A stretch of DNA of 64,000 bases from Bradyrhizobium sp. 170 (GTDB lineage Bacteria > Pseudomonadota > Alphaproteobacteria > Rhizobiales > Xanthobacteraceae), in contig NZ_CP064703.1 in NCBI RefSeq assembly GCF_023101085.1, positions 3,162,001 to 3,226,000 of the forward strand, given 5' to 3'. Made by a program: the position numbers and the translations under genes. Under the pieces are notes generated by a model. The model was not told the origin of the DNA. It saw nothing but the letters and a program-made list of their open reading frames with translations, and made no database searches. Each line of letters starts with the position of its first letter. Within the stretch, counting starts at the first letter, position 1. Below are positions 35,620 to 45,322 of this stretch, piece after piece.

Positions 35620-36570
35620 ATGGCGTTCTTCGTTGCACGCCGGCTCTTGTATCTGGTGCCGGTGCTGATTGCAGTTTCGCTGCTGACGTTCTCCATCGCG
35701 TCGCTGCTGCCGGGCGATCTCGCCTATACGATCCTTGGTGACCAGGCGACGCCGGAGAACGTGGCGGCGCTGCGGGCTGACATGGGACTGGATCAGCCGA
35801 TCTGGTGGCGTTATCTAAGCTGGCTCGGCAATGTGATGCAGGGTGATTTCGGCCGTTCGTTCCGGACCGGCCAGACGGTGCTGCAGGCGGTCGCCGAGCG
35901 GCTGCCGGTCTCGATCGAACTGATGCTATTGGCGCAGGTCGGCGCTCTCGCGATCGGCGTACCCCTGGCGATCATCTGCGCGGCGCGCAGCGGTGGACCG
36001 TTCGACCGCTTCATGACCGGCACGGCCTTTGGCATGCTGTCGGTGCCGACCTTTCTCTCGGCGATCCTGCTGATCTATCTGTTCGCGGTCGAGCTGCGCT
36101 GGCTGCCGGCGACCGGCTATGTGCCGTTCGCCGAGGACCCGATCGGCAACCTCCGCTTCTTCGTGCTGCCGTCCCTGACGCTCGCGCTGGCCGAATGGCC
36201 GGGGATCATGCGCATTCTGCGATCCGACATGATCGCGACCTTGCAGGAAGACTATATCGCGCTTGCAAAAGCCAAAGGCCTGACGCCGGCGCGCATCCTG
36301 TTCGTGCATGCGCTGAAGCCATCGTCGCTGACGCTGGTGACGATCACCGGCATCAACATCGGCCGGCTGATCGGTGGCGCCGTCATTGTCGAGACGGTGT
36401 TCGCGCTGCCTGGAATCGGCCGGCTTCTGGTCAGCGCGATCGGCACCCGCGACCTCATCATCCTGCAGGGCGTGGTGCTTCTGGTCGCCGCCGGCTTCGT
36501 CATCATGAACTTTATCGTCGATCTGCTCTACGCCGTCCTCGACCCCAGGATTCGTCATGGCCACGCTTGA
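35620..36570 (+). CDS. ABC transporter permease (DppB type)
   Basis: A 316-residue inner-membrane protein with six predicted helices and the DppB/OppB N-terminal domain (L-L-P-G-D-L-A-Y and G-L-D-Q-P-I-W-W-R-Y). The cytoplasmic loop is seen at about 208-235 (D-Y-I-A-L-A-K-A-K-G-L). It lies 6 bp behind the binding-protein gene, and its end overlaps the next permease gene by 14 bp. Confidence 0.9.
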   Translation: MAFFVARRLLYLVPVLIAVSLLTFSIASLLPGDLAYTILGDQATPENVAALRADMGLDQPIWWRYLSWLGNVMQGDFGRSFRTGQTVLQAVAERLPVSIELMLLAQVGALAIGVPLAIICAARSGGPFDRFMTGTAFGMLSVPTFLSAILLIYLFAVELRWLPATGYVPFAEDPIGNLRFFVLPSLTLALAEWPGIMRILRSDMIATLQEDYIALAKAKGLTPARILFVHALKPSSLTLVTITGINIGRLIGGAVIVETVFALPGIGRLLVSAIGTRDLIILQGVVLLVAAGFVIMNFIVDLLYAVLDPRIRHGHA

Positions 36571-37425
36571 ACTCACACTGGACGAGGAGCTGCAGGCACG
36601 ACCGCTAAAGCGCGGACGCAGGCTGGGGCCGCTGTTCTGGGCGGCGATCGGCTGGATGGTGCTTGTGTTTGCGGTTGCGATCTTCGCCGATTTCCTTCCG
36701 CTACCGAGCCCGACCGATATGGACATGCTGGAACGGCGCGCAGCGTTCTCCGCCGCGCATTGGCTTGGAACCGACGGGCTCGGCCGCGACGAACTCTCGC
36801 GGCTGATCCATGGCGCGCGCATATCGCTGGTGGTCGGCCTCTGTGCGCCGGTGATCGGCCTCACCATCGGGGGCGCGCTCGGCATGCTCGCCGGTTACTT
36901 CGGCGGCCGGTTCGAGACGATCGTCGTCGGCAGCATGGACGTGCTGCTGGCCTTTCCGCCGCTCATTCTCGTGCTGGCTGTGATTGCCTTTGTCGGGCAA
37001 TCGATCTTCAATCTTACCTTGATCCTGGGCGCGCTGAGCATTCCCGCCTCCATGCGGGTGGCGCGGGCGGCGACGCTGACGCTGTCGCGGCGCGAATTCG
37101 TCATCGCGGCACAGGCGCTGGGCGCCTCGCATGCGCGCATCCTGCTGCGCGAGCTGCTGCCGAACGTGATCCTGCCGCTGTTTGCCTTCTTCCTGCTCGG
37201 CGTCGCCGTCATCATCGTGGTCGAAGGCGCGCTGTCCTTCCTCGGCCTCGGCGTGCCGCCGCCGATTTCGAGCTGGGGCAGCATGATCGGGGAGGGGCGC
37301 GAGAGTCTCGATGTGGCGCCGCGGCTCGCCTTCCTGCCGGCCGCGGCGATGTTCTTCACCGTGCTTTCCTTCAATCTGGTCGGCGACACCTTGCGTGCGC
37401 TGACCGATCCACGGCAGGGCGCGCT

Positions 37426-37429
<4 letters not shown>
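36557..37429 (+). CDS. ABC transporter permease (DppC type)
   Basis: A 290-residue permease partner. Residues 1-30 are a cytoplasmic tail, then a first helix and the periplasmic D-G-L-G-R-D-E-L-S-R loop diagnostic of DppC/OppC proteins. The EAA-like loop reads A-A-Q-A-L-G-A-S-H-A-R-I-L-L-R. Its stop overlaps the GTG start of the following ATPase by four bases. Confidence 0.9.
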
Positions 37430-38417
<988 letters not shown>

Positions 38418-38421
<4 letters not shown>

Positions 38422-39398
38422 TGCTGCAAACTGTGCAAGCCACTCCAAACGAACCGCTGCTCGCCGTCGACGATCTGGTCGTGGAATATCCCGTCGGTGC
38501 CAAGATCGTTCATGCCGTGTCCGGCGTGTCCTTGCAGATCGCCCGCGGCGAAACGCTGGGTCTGGTCGGCGAATCCGGCTGCGGGAAATCGACGCTGGGC
38601 CGGGCGGTGTTGCAGTTGCGCCGGCCGACCTCGGGGCGGGTGCTGTTCGACGGTCACGATCTCACGACGATGCAGGGCGATGCCTTGCGGCTGATGCGCC
38701 GGCGCGTTCAGTTGATCTTCCAGGACCCGATCGCTTCGCTCAACCCGCGCCGCAAGATCGGCGACATCGTCGCCGAGCCGCTGGTGATTGCAGGCGTCAA
38801 GGATCCGGAGAAGCGCGAGCGGCTCGTCCATGAGGTGCTCACCGCGGTCGGGCTCGACCCGACCCTGGTCGTGGGACGGCTGCCGCATGAATTCTCCGGC
38901 GGGCAGTGCCAGCGCATCTGCATCGCGCGCGCGCTCATTCTCAATCCGGAGTTCATCGTCTGTGACGAGCCGGTCTCCGCGCTCGATGTTTCCATCCGCG
39001 CCCAGATCCTCAATTTGCTGGAAGAGATGAAGGGCCGGTTCGGCTTGACGCTATTGTTTATCGCGCACGACCTCGCCGTGGTGAAGGCGGTGAGCGACCG
39101 TGTGGCGGTGATGTATCTCGGCCGGCTCTGCGAGGTCGGCCCCTCCGAACAGCTCTTTGCCCGGCCGGCGCATCCCTATACCGCGCTGCTGATCGAGGCG
39201 ATCCCGGTGCCTGATCCGGACGTCCGCCCCACCGAGACCGTGCCGGTTGGCGAGCCGCCATCGCCGATCGCGCCGCCGTCCGGCTGCCGGTTCCGCACCC
39301 GCTGCCCCCGCGCGGATCAGCGATGCAGCGACGAGATGCCGGAACTGCGCGCCGTGGCACCGGGTCAGTTCGCGGCTTGCCATCACCCGCTGATCTGA
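38418..39398 (+). CDS. ABC transporter ATP-binding protein (DppF type)
   Basis: A 326-residue ATPase, second of the pair. Walker A G-E-S-G-C-G-K-S is near residue 51. The signature reads F-S-G-G-Q, the F-for-L variant usual in DppF/OppF. The C terminus has the G-C-R-F-R-T-R-C-P segment. ATG at 38418 forms an ATGA overlap with the upstream stop, so all five importer genes should be co-translated. Confidence 0.9.
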
Positions 39399-39504
39399 CT
39401 ACCGGGAGGCGGTTGCCTGCGTTTGTCTCGCTTGGTGGGACGTGGCAATGTCCGCCCCCGAAAGAAATGCCTGTGCCAAGAACAAGAACGACGGGAGAGA
39501 AGCG

Positions 39505-40575
39505 ATGAAGAGTTTTCAGGTCGCCGAGTTCAACGCCCCCCTGAAAGAGGTGGATCAGGAGACGCCGCAGCCCACGGGCACGCAGGTGCTGATCAAGGTC
39601 AAGGCTGCCGGCGTTTGCCACAGCGACCTTCACATCTGGGAAGGCGGCTATGATCTCGGCCATGGCCGCAAACCGCTGTCGCTGAAGGATCGCGGCGTGT
39701 CGCTGCCGCGCACGATGGGGCACGAGACGGTCGGCGAGGTGGTGGCGTTTGGGCCCGATGTTAGCGCCGCCGACAAGGGTGATCTCAAGGTGGGCGATGT
39801 CGCTCTGGTCTATCCCTGGCTTGGCTGCGGCAAATGCGCGACCTGCGTGGGCGGCGACGAGAACATGTGCGTCGTGAAACCAAATTCGCTCGGCGTCTAT
39901 TGCGATGGCGGCTATGCCGATTACATGACGGTGCCGAATCCGAAGTACCTGTTGAACCTGAAAGGGCTCGATCCCGTCACCGCGGCGCCCTATGCCTGTT
40001 CCGGCGTCACCACCTATAGCGCACTGAAGAAGGTCGAGTTCGCCTTCAACTCGCCGATCGTCATCTTCGGGGCGGGCGGGCTCGGCCTGATGGCGCTGTC
40101 GCTGTTGAAGGCGATGGGCGGCAAGGGCGCCATCGTCGTCGACATCGACGCCCGCAAGCGCGAAGCCGCTGAAGCGGCCGGTGCGCTCGCCACCGTCGAC
40201 GGCAAGGCGCCGGATGCTCTGGAGCAACTGGCGAAGGCGGCTGGCGGACCCATTCGCGCCGTCATCGATCTCGTCGGCAATGCGCAGACCACGCAGCTCG
40301 GCTTCGATTGCCTGACCAAGGGCGGCAAGCTCGTCATCGTCGGCCTGTTCGGCGGCGGCGCGACCTTTGCTTTGCCGCTGATTCCGATCAAGGCGATCAC
40401 GATCCAGGGCAGCTATGTCGGCAATTTGCGCGAGACCGAGGAACTGCTCGATCTCGTTCGCAACAAGATGATCGCACCGATTCCGGTCACGACGATGCCG
40501 CTCGCGAAAGCGAACGAAGCGCTGACCGATTTGCAGAAAGGCAAGCTGGTCGGCCGCGCCGTGCTGACGCCGTAG
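39505..40575 (+). CDS. Zinc-dependent alcohol dehydrogenase
   Basis: A 356-residue medium-chain dehydrogenase. Catalytic zinc ligands appear as C38 (A-G-V-C-H-S-D) and H73-E74 (M-G-H-E-T). The structural zinc is held by C108, C111, C114 and C122. The NAD loop G-A-G-G-L-G-L is near residue 189. ATG at 39505 follows GGGAGAGA. It lies 106 bp behind the importer operon and may be co-transcribed. A repeat element follows its stop. Substrate unknown; a short or aryl alcohol is likely. Confidence 0.87.
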   Translation: MKSFQVAEFNAPLKEVDQETPQPTGTQVLIKVKAAGVCHSDLHIWEGGYDLGHGRKPLSLKDRGVSLPRTMGHETVGEVVAFGPDVSAADKGDLKVGDVALVYPWLGCGKCATCVGGDENMCVVKPNSLGVYCDGGYADYMTVPNPKYLLNLKGLDPVTAAPYACSGVTTYSALKKVEFAFNSPIVIFGAGGLGLMALSLLKAMGGKGAIVVDIDARKREAAEAAGALATVDGKAPDALEQLAKAAGGPIRAVIDLVGNAQTTQLGFDCLTKGGKLVIVGLFGGGATFALPLIPIKAITIQGSYVGNLRETEELLDLVRNKMIAPIPVTTMPLAKANEALTDLQKGKLVGRAVLTP

Positions 40576-40592
40576 GTCCCGCCGTCGCCACC

Positions 40593-40707
40593 GTCATTGC
40601 GAGCGCTAGCGACGACTTGTCCGCCGTAGCTCGAAGAGCGAAGGCGGAAGCAATCCATCCATCCGTTCTGCCGTGACATGGATTGCTTCGCTTCACTCGC
40701 AATGACG
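40593..40707. repeat. Dispersed inverted repeat, copy 3
   Basis: Opens GTCATTGCGAGCG and closes CTCGCAATGACGG, with GCAATCCATCC / CATGGATTGC inside. Same outer and inner arms as the copies at 8856 and 16516, with a different central loop. It lies between the alcohol dehydrogenase and the isopropylmalate-dehydrogenase-like gene. Confidence 0.8.
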
Positions 40708-40741
40708 GCTACTATCTTTTTTAGTCTCCCAAGGAACCCCC

Positions 40742-41824
40742 ATGTCCGCAAACAACGCCCTCCACATCGCCGTGCTCGGCGGCGATGGCATCGGCCCTGA
40801 GGTGATGGCGCCGGCGATCGAAGTCCTGCGCAAGATCGAGGCGACATCGGACCTCAAGTTCCGCTTCACCGATGCCCCGGCCGGCGCCAACAATTATCTC
40901 GCGACCGGCAAATCGATGCCGGACTCGACGATCCGGTTATGCGAGGAGGCGGATGCCATCCTGCTCGGCGCTTGCGGCCTGCCGTCGGTGCGCTACCCTG
41001 ATAACACCGAGATCGCTCCGCAGATCGAACTGCGCTTCCATTTCGACCTCTATGCCGGCGTGCGCCCGGCGCGGCTGATTCCGGGCGTGCCGAGCCCGAT
41101 CGTCGGCGCCGACCAGCGCGGGATCGACCTCGTGCTGATCCGGGAATCCACCGAAGGCCTGTTCGCCTCGATGGGCAAGGGCGTGGTGACGGACACCGAG
41201 GCGCGCGAGACGCTGGTCATCACCCGTAAAACCTCGGAGCGTTTGTTCGAGTTTTCGTTCCGCCTCGCCGAACGACGCAAGGCGCGGGGCAAGACGAATG
41301 GCGGCCTTACCTGCGTCGACAAGGCCAACGTTTTCAGGGCGTTCGCGTTCTTTCGCGAGATGTTCGATGAGGCCGCCAAACGCCATCCCGACGTCAAGGC
41401 CGACCGGCTCTATGTCGATGCCTGTTCGCTGATGATGGTGAAGCGTCCCTGGGACTTCGACGTCATGGTGACGGAGAACATGTTCGGCGACATCCTCTCC
41501 GACCTCGCCGCCGGCCTGATCGGAGGGCTGGGCTTGGCCCCCTCGGCCGATATCGGCGACCGCTACGCCGTGTTCCAGCCGTGCCACGGCACCGCCCCTG
41601 ACATCATGGGGCAGGGCAAGGCCAACCCGACGGCAATGATCCTGTCGGCCGCGATGATGCTGGACTGGCTCGCCGACAAGCACGGCCTCGAAAGCGCCGC
41701 CGAGGCCGGCGAGCGCATCGAGCGCGCGGTCGACAAGGCCTATGCGGGAGGAATCAAGCCGATGGAATTCGGCGGCAGCAACGGCACCGCGGACATTACG
41801 AAGGCGGTGATCGCTGCGCTCTAG
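40742..41824 (+). CDS. Isocitrate/isopropylmalate dehydrogenase family protein
   Basis: A 360-residue beta-decarboxylating dehydrogenase. G-G-D-G-I-G-P-E-V is the N-terminal family motif. The catalytic lysine lies in V-D-K-A-N-V, metal aspartates in [15 protein letters not shown], and H-G-T-A-P-D-I is the NAD-binding motif. It resembles the leuB/tartrate-dehydrogenase group but lies outside any leucine operon, so a catabolic 2-hydroxyacid substrate is as likely as 3-isopropylmalate. Confidence 0.85.
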   Translation: MSANNALHIAVLGGDGIGPEVMAPAIEVLRKIEATSDLKFRFTDAPAGANNYLATGKSMPDSTIRLCEEADAILLGACGLPSVRYPDNTEIAPQIELRFHFDLYAGVRPARLIPGVPSPIVGADQRGIDLVLIRESTEGLFASMGKGVVTDTEARETLVITRKTSERLFEFSFRLAERRKARGKTNGGLTCVDKANVFRAFAFFREMFDEAAKRHPDVKADRLYVDACSLMMVKRPWDFDVMVTENMFGDILSDLAAGLIGGLGLAPSADIGDRYAVFQPCHGTAPDIMGQGKANPTAMILSAAMMLDWLADKHGLESAAEAGERIERAVDKAYAGGIKPMEFGGSNGTADITKAVIAAL

Positions 41825-41830
41825 CTTGTA

Positions 41831-41858
41831 GCCCGGATGAGCGAAGCGAAATCCGGGG
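41831..41858. repeat. Short hairpin element GCCCGGAT...ATCCGGGG
   Basis: GCCCGGAT and ATCCGGGG flank a GAGCGAAGCGA centre, giving a seven-base stem. This unit is a frequent intergenic element in Bradyrhizobium genomes as I recall; one copy here, 6 bp after the dehydrogenase stop, between convergent genes. Confidence 0.6.
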
Positions 41859-41915
41859 CCGGTGTTGCAAGAGTCCCGCAGAGTGTCTGAAAACTCACGC
41901 GCACTCCGCTCATGA

Positions 41916-42686
41916 TCAAAAGCGTTCTTCCACATAACAGGGATAGCTTTTCTGTCTCTCTTTAACGGCGGCGAGATCAAGCTCGATGACGGCGAGCGGG
42001 TTTTCCTGGGACGTCATGTCGATTAATTCTCCATTGGGTGCGCAGGCGAACCCTTTCCCCCCAAAAGTTGGCCCGTTTGGTCCTTGTCCCACACGGTTCG
42101 AACTCACGACATAGCAGCCTGAAACAATCGCGGCCATTGCGCCTGCAGTGCGGAAAACATCCACCGTTCTTCCCGTGGCTCTGGGAACAACGATCAACTC
42201 AGCGCCTTGATTGCGGTAATGGCGAGCATGCTCGTTGAACATCACTTCCGTGCAAAGGAGTACCCCGACACTTACACCGCAAACAACGACTGGCTCGAAA
42301 TCACGCGATTGCGTTGCGTACCAATTCGATTCAAACCAGCCAGCCTCTGCGGGAAAATATTGCTTTGTGTGGAGATGCTTTATGGCTCCACCTTCAAGGC
42401 AGAATGCCTCATTTGCAAGCCGAGATCCCTCCCAAACAGGCCGGGAAGAAATGACCGCCGGGATCTTTAGCCTATTGAGTGCCTCCAGGCCTGCCCGATG
42501 ACATTCAATACTGTGTTCTGCGACTTTAGGGTCGAAATCCGAAGCTGATGCAATCCAGGGACCGAAGGGCAACTCATTCGTTACTAATATATCGAGTTTT
42601 GCGTCGGAGAGGTCGCCTACCAACTTGAACCACTGTTCGCTGTTGGCAATCAAACCTTCTGACCATTCTACAAACCCCACGCGCAT
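41916..42686 (-). CDS. Carbon-nitrogen hydrolase (nitrilase superfamily)
   Basis: A 256-residue enzyme with the Glu-Lys-Cys triad of the nitrilase/amidase superfamily: E38 (N-E-L-P-F-G), K108 (H-T-K-Q-Y-F-P) and C145 (L-L-C-T-E-V). Length fits a cytoplasmic amidase or carbamoylase rather than a long nitrilase. The gene is visibly less GC-rich (about half G+C in lines I counted, against roughly 60-65% around it) and uses more A/T-ending codons, which suggests recent acquisition. It lies on the minus strand, 86 bp behind the crotonase gene. Confidence 0.83.
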   Translation of the reverse strand: MRVGFVEWSEGLIANSEQWFKLVGDLSDAKLDILVTNELPFGPWIASASDFDPKVAEHSIECHRAGLEALNRLKIPAVISSRPVWEGSRLANEAFCLEGGAIKHLHTKQYFPAEAGWFESNWYATQSRDFEPVVVCGVSVGVLLCTEVMFNEHARHYRNQGAELIVVPRATGRTVDVFRTAGAMAAIVSGCYVVSSNRVGQGPNGPTFGGKGFACAPNGELIDMTSQENPLAVIELDLAAVKERQKSYPCYVEERF

Positions 42687-42772
42687 GGCTTATCCTCTTC
42701 GATTTGGGCCCTCTGAGTTACATGAGATGCAAAATGGTCGCCAGGAAAAAAAGGCACCGTGTATCCTCAGCG

Positions 42773-43594
42773 CTACTTCCCCTTGAACTGCGGCTTGCGC
42801 TTTTCCATGAAGGCGGTGCGGCCTTCGCGGAAATCCTCCGAGTCCATGCAGGCGGTGCCGATCTTCTTGATTGCGTCCATGTCGCGCCGGCTTTCGTCTT
42901 TCAGCACTTCGGCGATGGTGATCTTGGCGGCCTTGATCGCCAGCGGCGCGTTGCCGGAAACGGTGCGCGCGATTTCCATGGTCGCGTCCCACAGCTCGGC
43001 GTCAGGCAATACGCGCTCGACCAGCCCGATCCGCAACGCTTCCGTGGCCTCGATCCGCATGCCCGTATACATGATGAGCCGCGCCCAAGACGGCCCGACC
43101 AGCGAGACCAGATGCTTGAGGCCGTCATAGCCGTAGGCGATGCCGAGCCTGGCGGCGGGAATGCCGAACTGGCTGTTGTCGGAGGCGATACGGATGTCCG
43201 TGAGCATCGCGACCTGCATGCCACCGCCGAGGCAGAAGCCGCGGATGCAGGCGATCGTCGGCTTCGGGTAGCTCGCCAGCAGCGCACGCTGCGCCTCGCT
43301 CCGTTTCGAATATTCTTCCGAAGCCGCCGCGTTGTGGCGGGTCTTTTCGAACTGGCTGATATCGGCACCCGAGACGAAGGCCTTGTCACCGGCACCGACC
43401 AGGATGACCACGCGAACGTCGGGATTGTCGCGCAGCCCGACCAGCGCATGGCCCAGGCCCTCCCACATTTCGAGCGACATGGCGTTGCGCTTGTCGGGAT
43501 TGTTGAAGGTGATGACGCCGACGCCGTCGCTGACGCTTTGCAGGATCTTGCCGTCGGCATGGGATGTTTCGGCGCTTTTGGGGAAGTCGAGCAT
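42773..43594 (-). CDS. Crotonase superfamily protein (enoyl-CoA hydratase-like)
   Basis: A 273-residue crotonase-fold protein. The CoA/oxyanion segments N-P-D-K-R-N-A-M-S (32-40) and G-F-C-L-G-G-G-M (119-126) are intact. The two glutamates that hydrate enoyl-CoA in crotonase (Glu144 and Glu164 in rat) align with Gln127 and Ala147. A standard hydratase reaction is therefore unlikely; isomerase, hydrolase or decarboxylase activity would fit. ATG at 43594. Annotation pipelines would probably call it an enoyl-CoA hydratase. Confidence 0.83.
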   Translation of the reverse strand: MLDFPKSAETSHADGKILQSVSDGVGVITFNNPDKRNAMSLEMWEGLGHALVGLRDNPDVRVVILVGAGDKAFVSGADISQFEKTRHNAAASEEYSKRSEAQRALLASYPKPTIACIRGFCLGGGMQVAMLTDIRIASDNSQFGIPAARLGIAYGYDGLKHLVSLVGPSWARLIMYTGMRIEATEALRIGLVERVLPDAELWDATMEIARTVSGNAPLAIKAAKITIAEVLKDESRRDMDAIKKIGTACMDSEDFREGRTAFMEKRKPQFKGK

Positions 43595-44005
43595 CGGTTG
43601 CTGCTTTCAGTCGGGAAGGTTGGTCCATTGTCGGACAAGCTTCGCGCCGAGGCAATCGTTGACGAGGTCAATCGTTGCATCTTCCGTTGCATCGAGACCA
43701 GCAGCAGGTGCGGCGAGGGAATGCGAGATCGCTGGCGGGCCCTGGCTCACGCGTGTGGCGGCGTGGCGGGCATAGCCATGACGGTGGTGGAGATTTTGCG
43801 GACGCTGGCGCCCGCGACTATTCGCCGGAACGTGCCGCGCAGCCTTCATGCTGCTATGCGGCCGGATTCCGCCATTTCGCGATGGCAACAAACCGATCTT
43901 GTCCCGGCCAGATCAAGATCAGGCCTAGCGCAGCAACAGGCTACCCGGCGATTTCTCGCGTCGATTGATCGGGTCCGCGGTGCTGCGATCCAGGCGCGAT
44001 ACTGC
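43595..44005. other. Intergenic region, no credible gene
   Basis: These 411 bases between the crotonase gene and the XRE regulator contain only short frames with arginine/histidine-rich, shadow-like translations. I see no family similarity and no strong palindrome. It should include the crotonase promoter. Confidence 0.55.
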
Positions 44006-44401
44006 CTAGCCCTCGTTGGCGGCGATCGATTCCATCAAGGACACCAGCTGACGCTGTACGGTTTGGTCCTTGATCTTGCTGTAGGCACGCAACAGCCTCA
44101 GGCTGAACGCGCTGTCCAGGAAGAGCAGGCTCTCGACCTCGCGCGCCTTGCCGTCGCCGTCGTAGAAGAACGTCACCGGCACGTCGAGCGCGGTAGCGAT
44201 TGCCTGAAGACGAGCTGCGCCGACACGGTTGACGCCCTTCTCGTACTTCTGGACCTGCTGGAAGCTGACGCCGAGTTTGTCGCCGAGCTCCGCTTGCGAG
44301 ATTTTCTGTTCCACGCGCCGCAGGCGAATCCGCTTGCCCAATTCGATATCGGGTTTGCCGGCGCTGCGCTGTTTCATCTTTTTCGCTGCTGATCTGTTCA
44401 T
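44006..44401 (-). CDS. XRE family HTH transcriptional regulator
   Basis: A 131-residue protein with a Cro/C1-type HTH at about 22-76 (K-I-S-Q-A-E-L-G-D-K-L-G-V-S-F-Q-Q-V-Q-K-Y-E as helices 2-3). The helical C-terminal tail is like that of the rhizobial PraR/PhrR group. ATG at 44401 is chosen; an in-frame TTG at 44422 and an ATG ten codons later are alternatives. Neighbours on both sides are non-coding, so targets are unknown. Confidence 0.82.
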   Translation of the reverse strand: MNRSAAKKMKQRSAGKPDIELGKRIRLRRVEQKISQAELGDKLGVSFQQVQKYEKGVNRVGAARLQAIATALDVPVTFFYDGDGKAREVESLLFLDSAFSLRLLRAYSKIKDQTVQRQLVSLMESIAANEG

Positions 44402-45322
44402 TCTGGTTTTACCGTCCTTCAATCGGGAAACCCTGGCAAAAGTAGGTCAGAGGTTCATCCGCATTTGCCGTTGTTTAAAGTCAGTCCGAACCGTGAGGTT
44501 GTATAGAGAACCACAGGAATCCTGAGATATTACGGGATGGTAGCCAAACGCATGCGCGTATGGAAGCATCCTGATACCGGCGCCGCCAACCACCTAAAGC
44601 TGTCGGCACCCGGGGCGTATTTGGCAAAGAACCCCGCCCACTACATTTGACAAAATATTCGACAAACCACAACCACCGCGAGTTCAAAGGCCACAGATTT
44701 TGGCCCGCATGATTACCGTGTCGCGCTTAAGCACCGGATTTCTACGGGGTTTTCCGGCCGATAATGCGATCGCTCGCAGCGCGTGCCGGCTCTACATCGG
44801 CGTGCATCGCGTGAAATGCCCGCGGGCAGTGATGCCTGACAAAATGCAGCAACGTTCAGTTCCGTTTTTCAGATCATTTTTCAGATCAAGCGTGACGGGA
44901 AATTGCGGCAAGCAACGTGCTCGCACGTCATGCGCGCCTTTGACGGAGCGGACCAGACCGACATCGCACAACATTTGCGGCGTGTCGGTTGCCTGCGCAA
45001 TGAACATCGCCGCCGGCGTCAGGAATCGCAAGACGTTGCCTTCGGCAACTCAGTTGCCTCGGCAACTGATGGGCCGGGCAAGCCGTGACGAGAGCTTATG
45101 GCAATTTGCGGACGGGGACACCGGTTCGGCCCGCGCCTCCGGCCGGGTTTGCCGAAATGATTGCGATCATCGGCCCAGCCGTCTGCGGCCTATTGGCCCG
45201 GGATACTACTTAAATTGGCTTCCACAGCCGCTGCGTTTTGCATACGATTTGCGGTAGTGGCCGCATCGTCGGCCAGGCCAAAGTCCCGCTTACAAGGGAC
45301 GGGCATACAGGGGAGGAACGCC
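44402..45322. other. Long intergenic region upstream of the TRAP operon
   Basis: This 921-base stretch is less GC-rich than its surroundings and has no convincing gene. It holds a tandem 12-base repeat (TTTTTCAGATCA twice, 44865-44888) and a double palindrome at 45035-45068. A GGGGAGGA ribosome site lies at its right end. It probably includes promoters for the XRE and TRAP genes and may carry remnants of decayed genes. Confidence 0.5.
45035..45068. promoter_or_regulatory. Tandem palindromes GTTGCC-GGCAAC
   Basis: GTTGCC-TTC-GGCAAC (45035-45049) is followed at once by CAGTTGCC-TC-GGCAACTG (45051-45068). The inner halves also form GGCAACT-C-AGTTGCC (45044-45058). Four half-sites in alternating orientation look like a cooperative operator or a switchable RNA hairpin. 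The dctP-like gene starts about 255 bp downstream. Confidence 0.5.

Noticed and set aside
36760..37425. Long N-terminal extension of the DppD frame
   Set aside because: This part is the out-of-frame shadow of the DppC permease gene; homology begins at the GTG at 37426, which has a GTGA overlap.
43607..43891. A 94-codon minus-strand frame just upstream of the crotonase gene
   Set aside because: Position is right for a co-transcribed small gene, but composition is shadow-like and no ribosome site or homology is apparent.
45035..45068. Tandem palindromes considered as a CRISPR-like array
   Set aside because: Only two short units, no spacers of regular length and no cas genes in the window.
44700..45257. 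A 185-codon plus-strand frame in the empty region before the TRAP operon
   Set aside because: Arg/Cys/Ser-rich, no domain, and it runs over the tandem palindromes; not believable as a gene.
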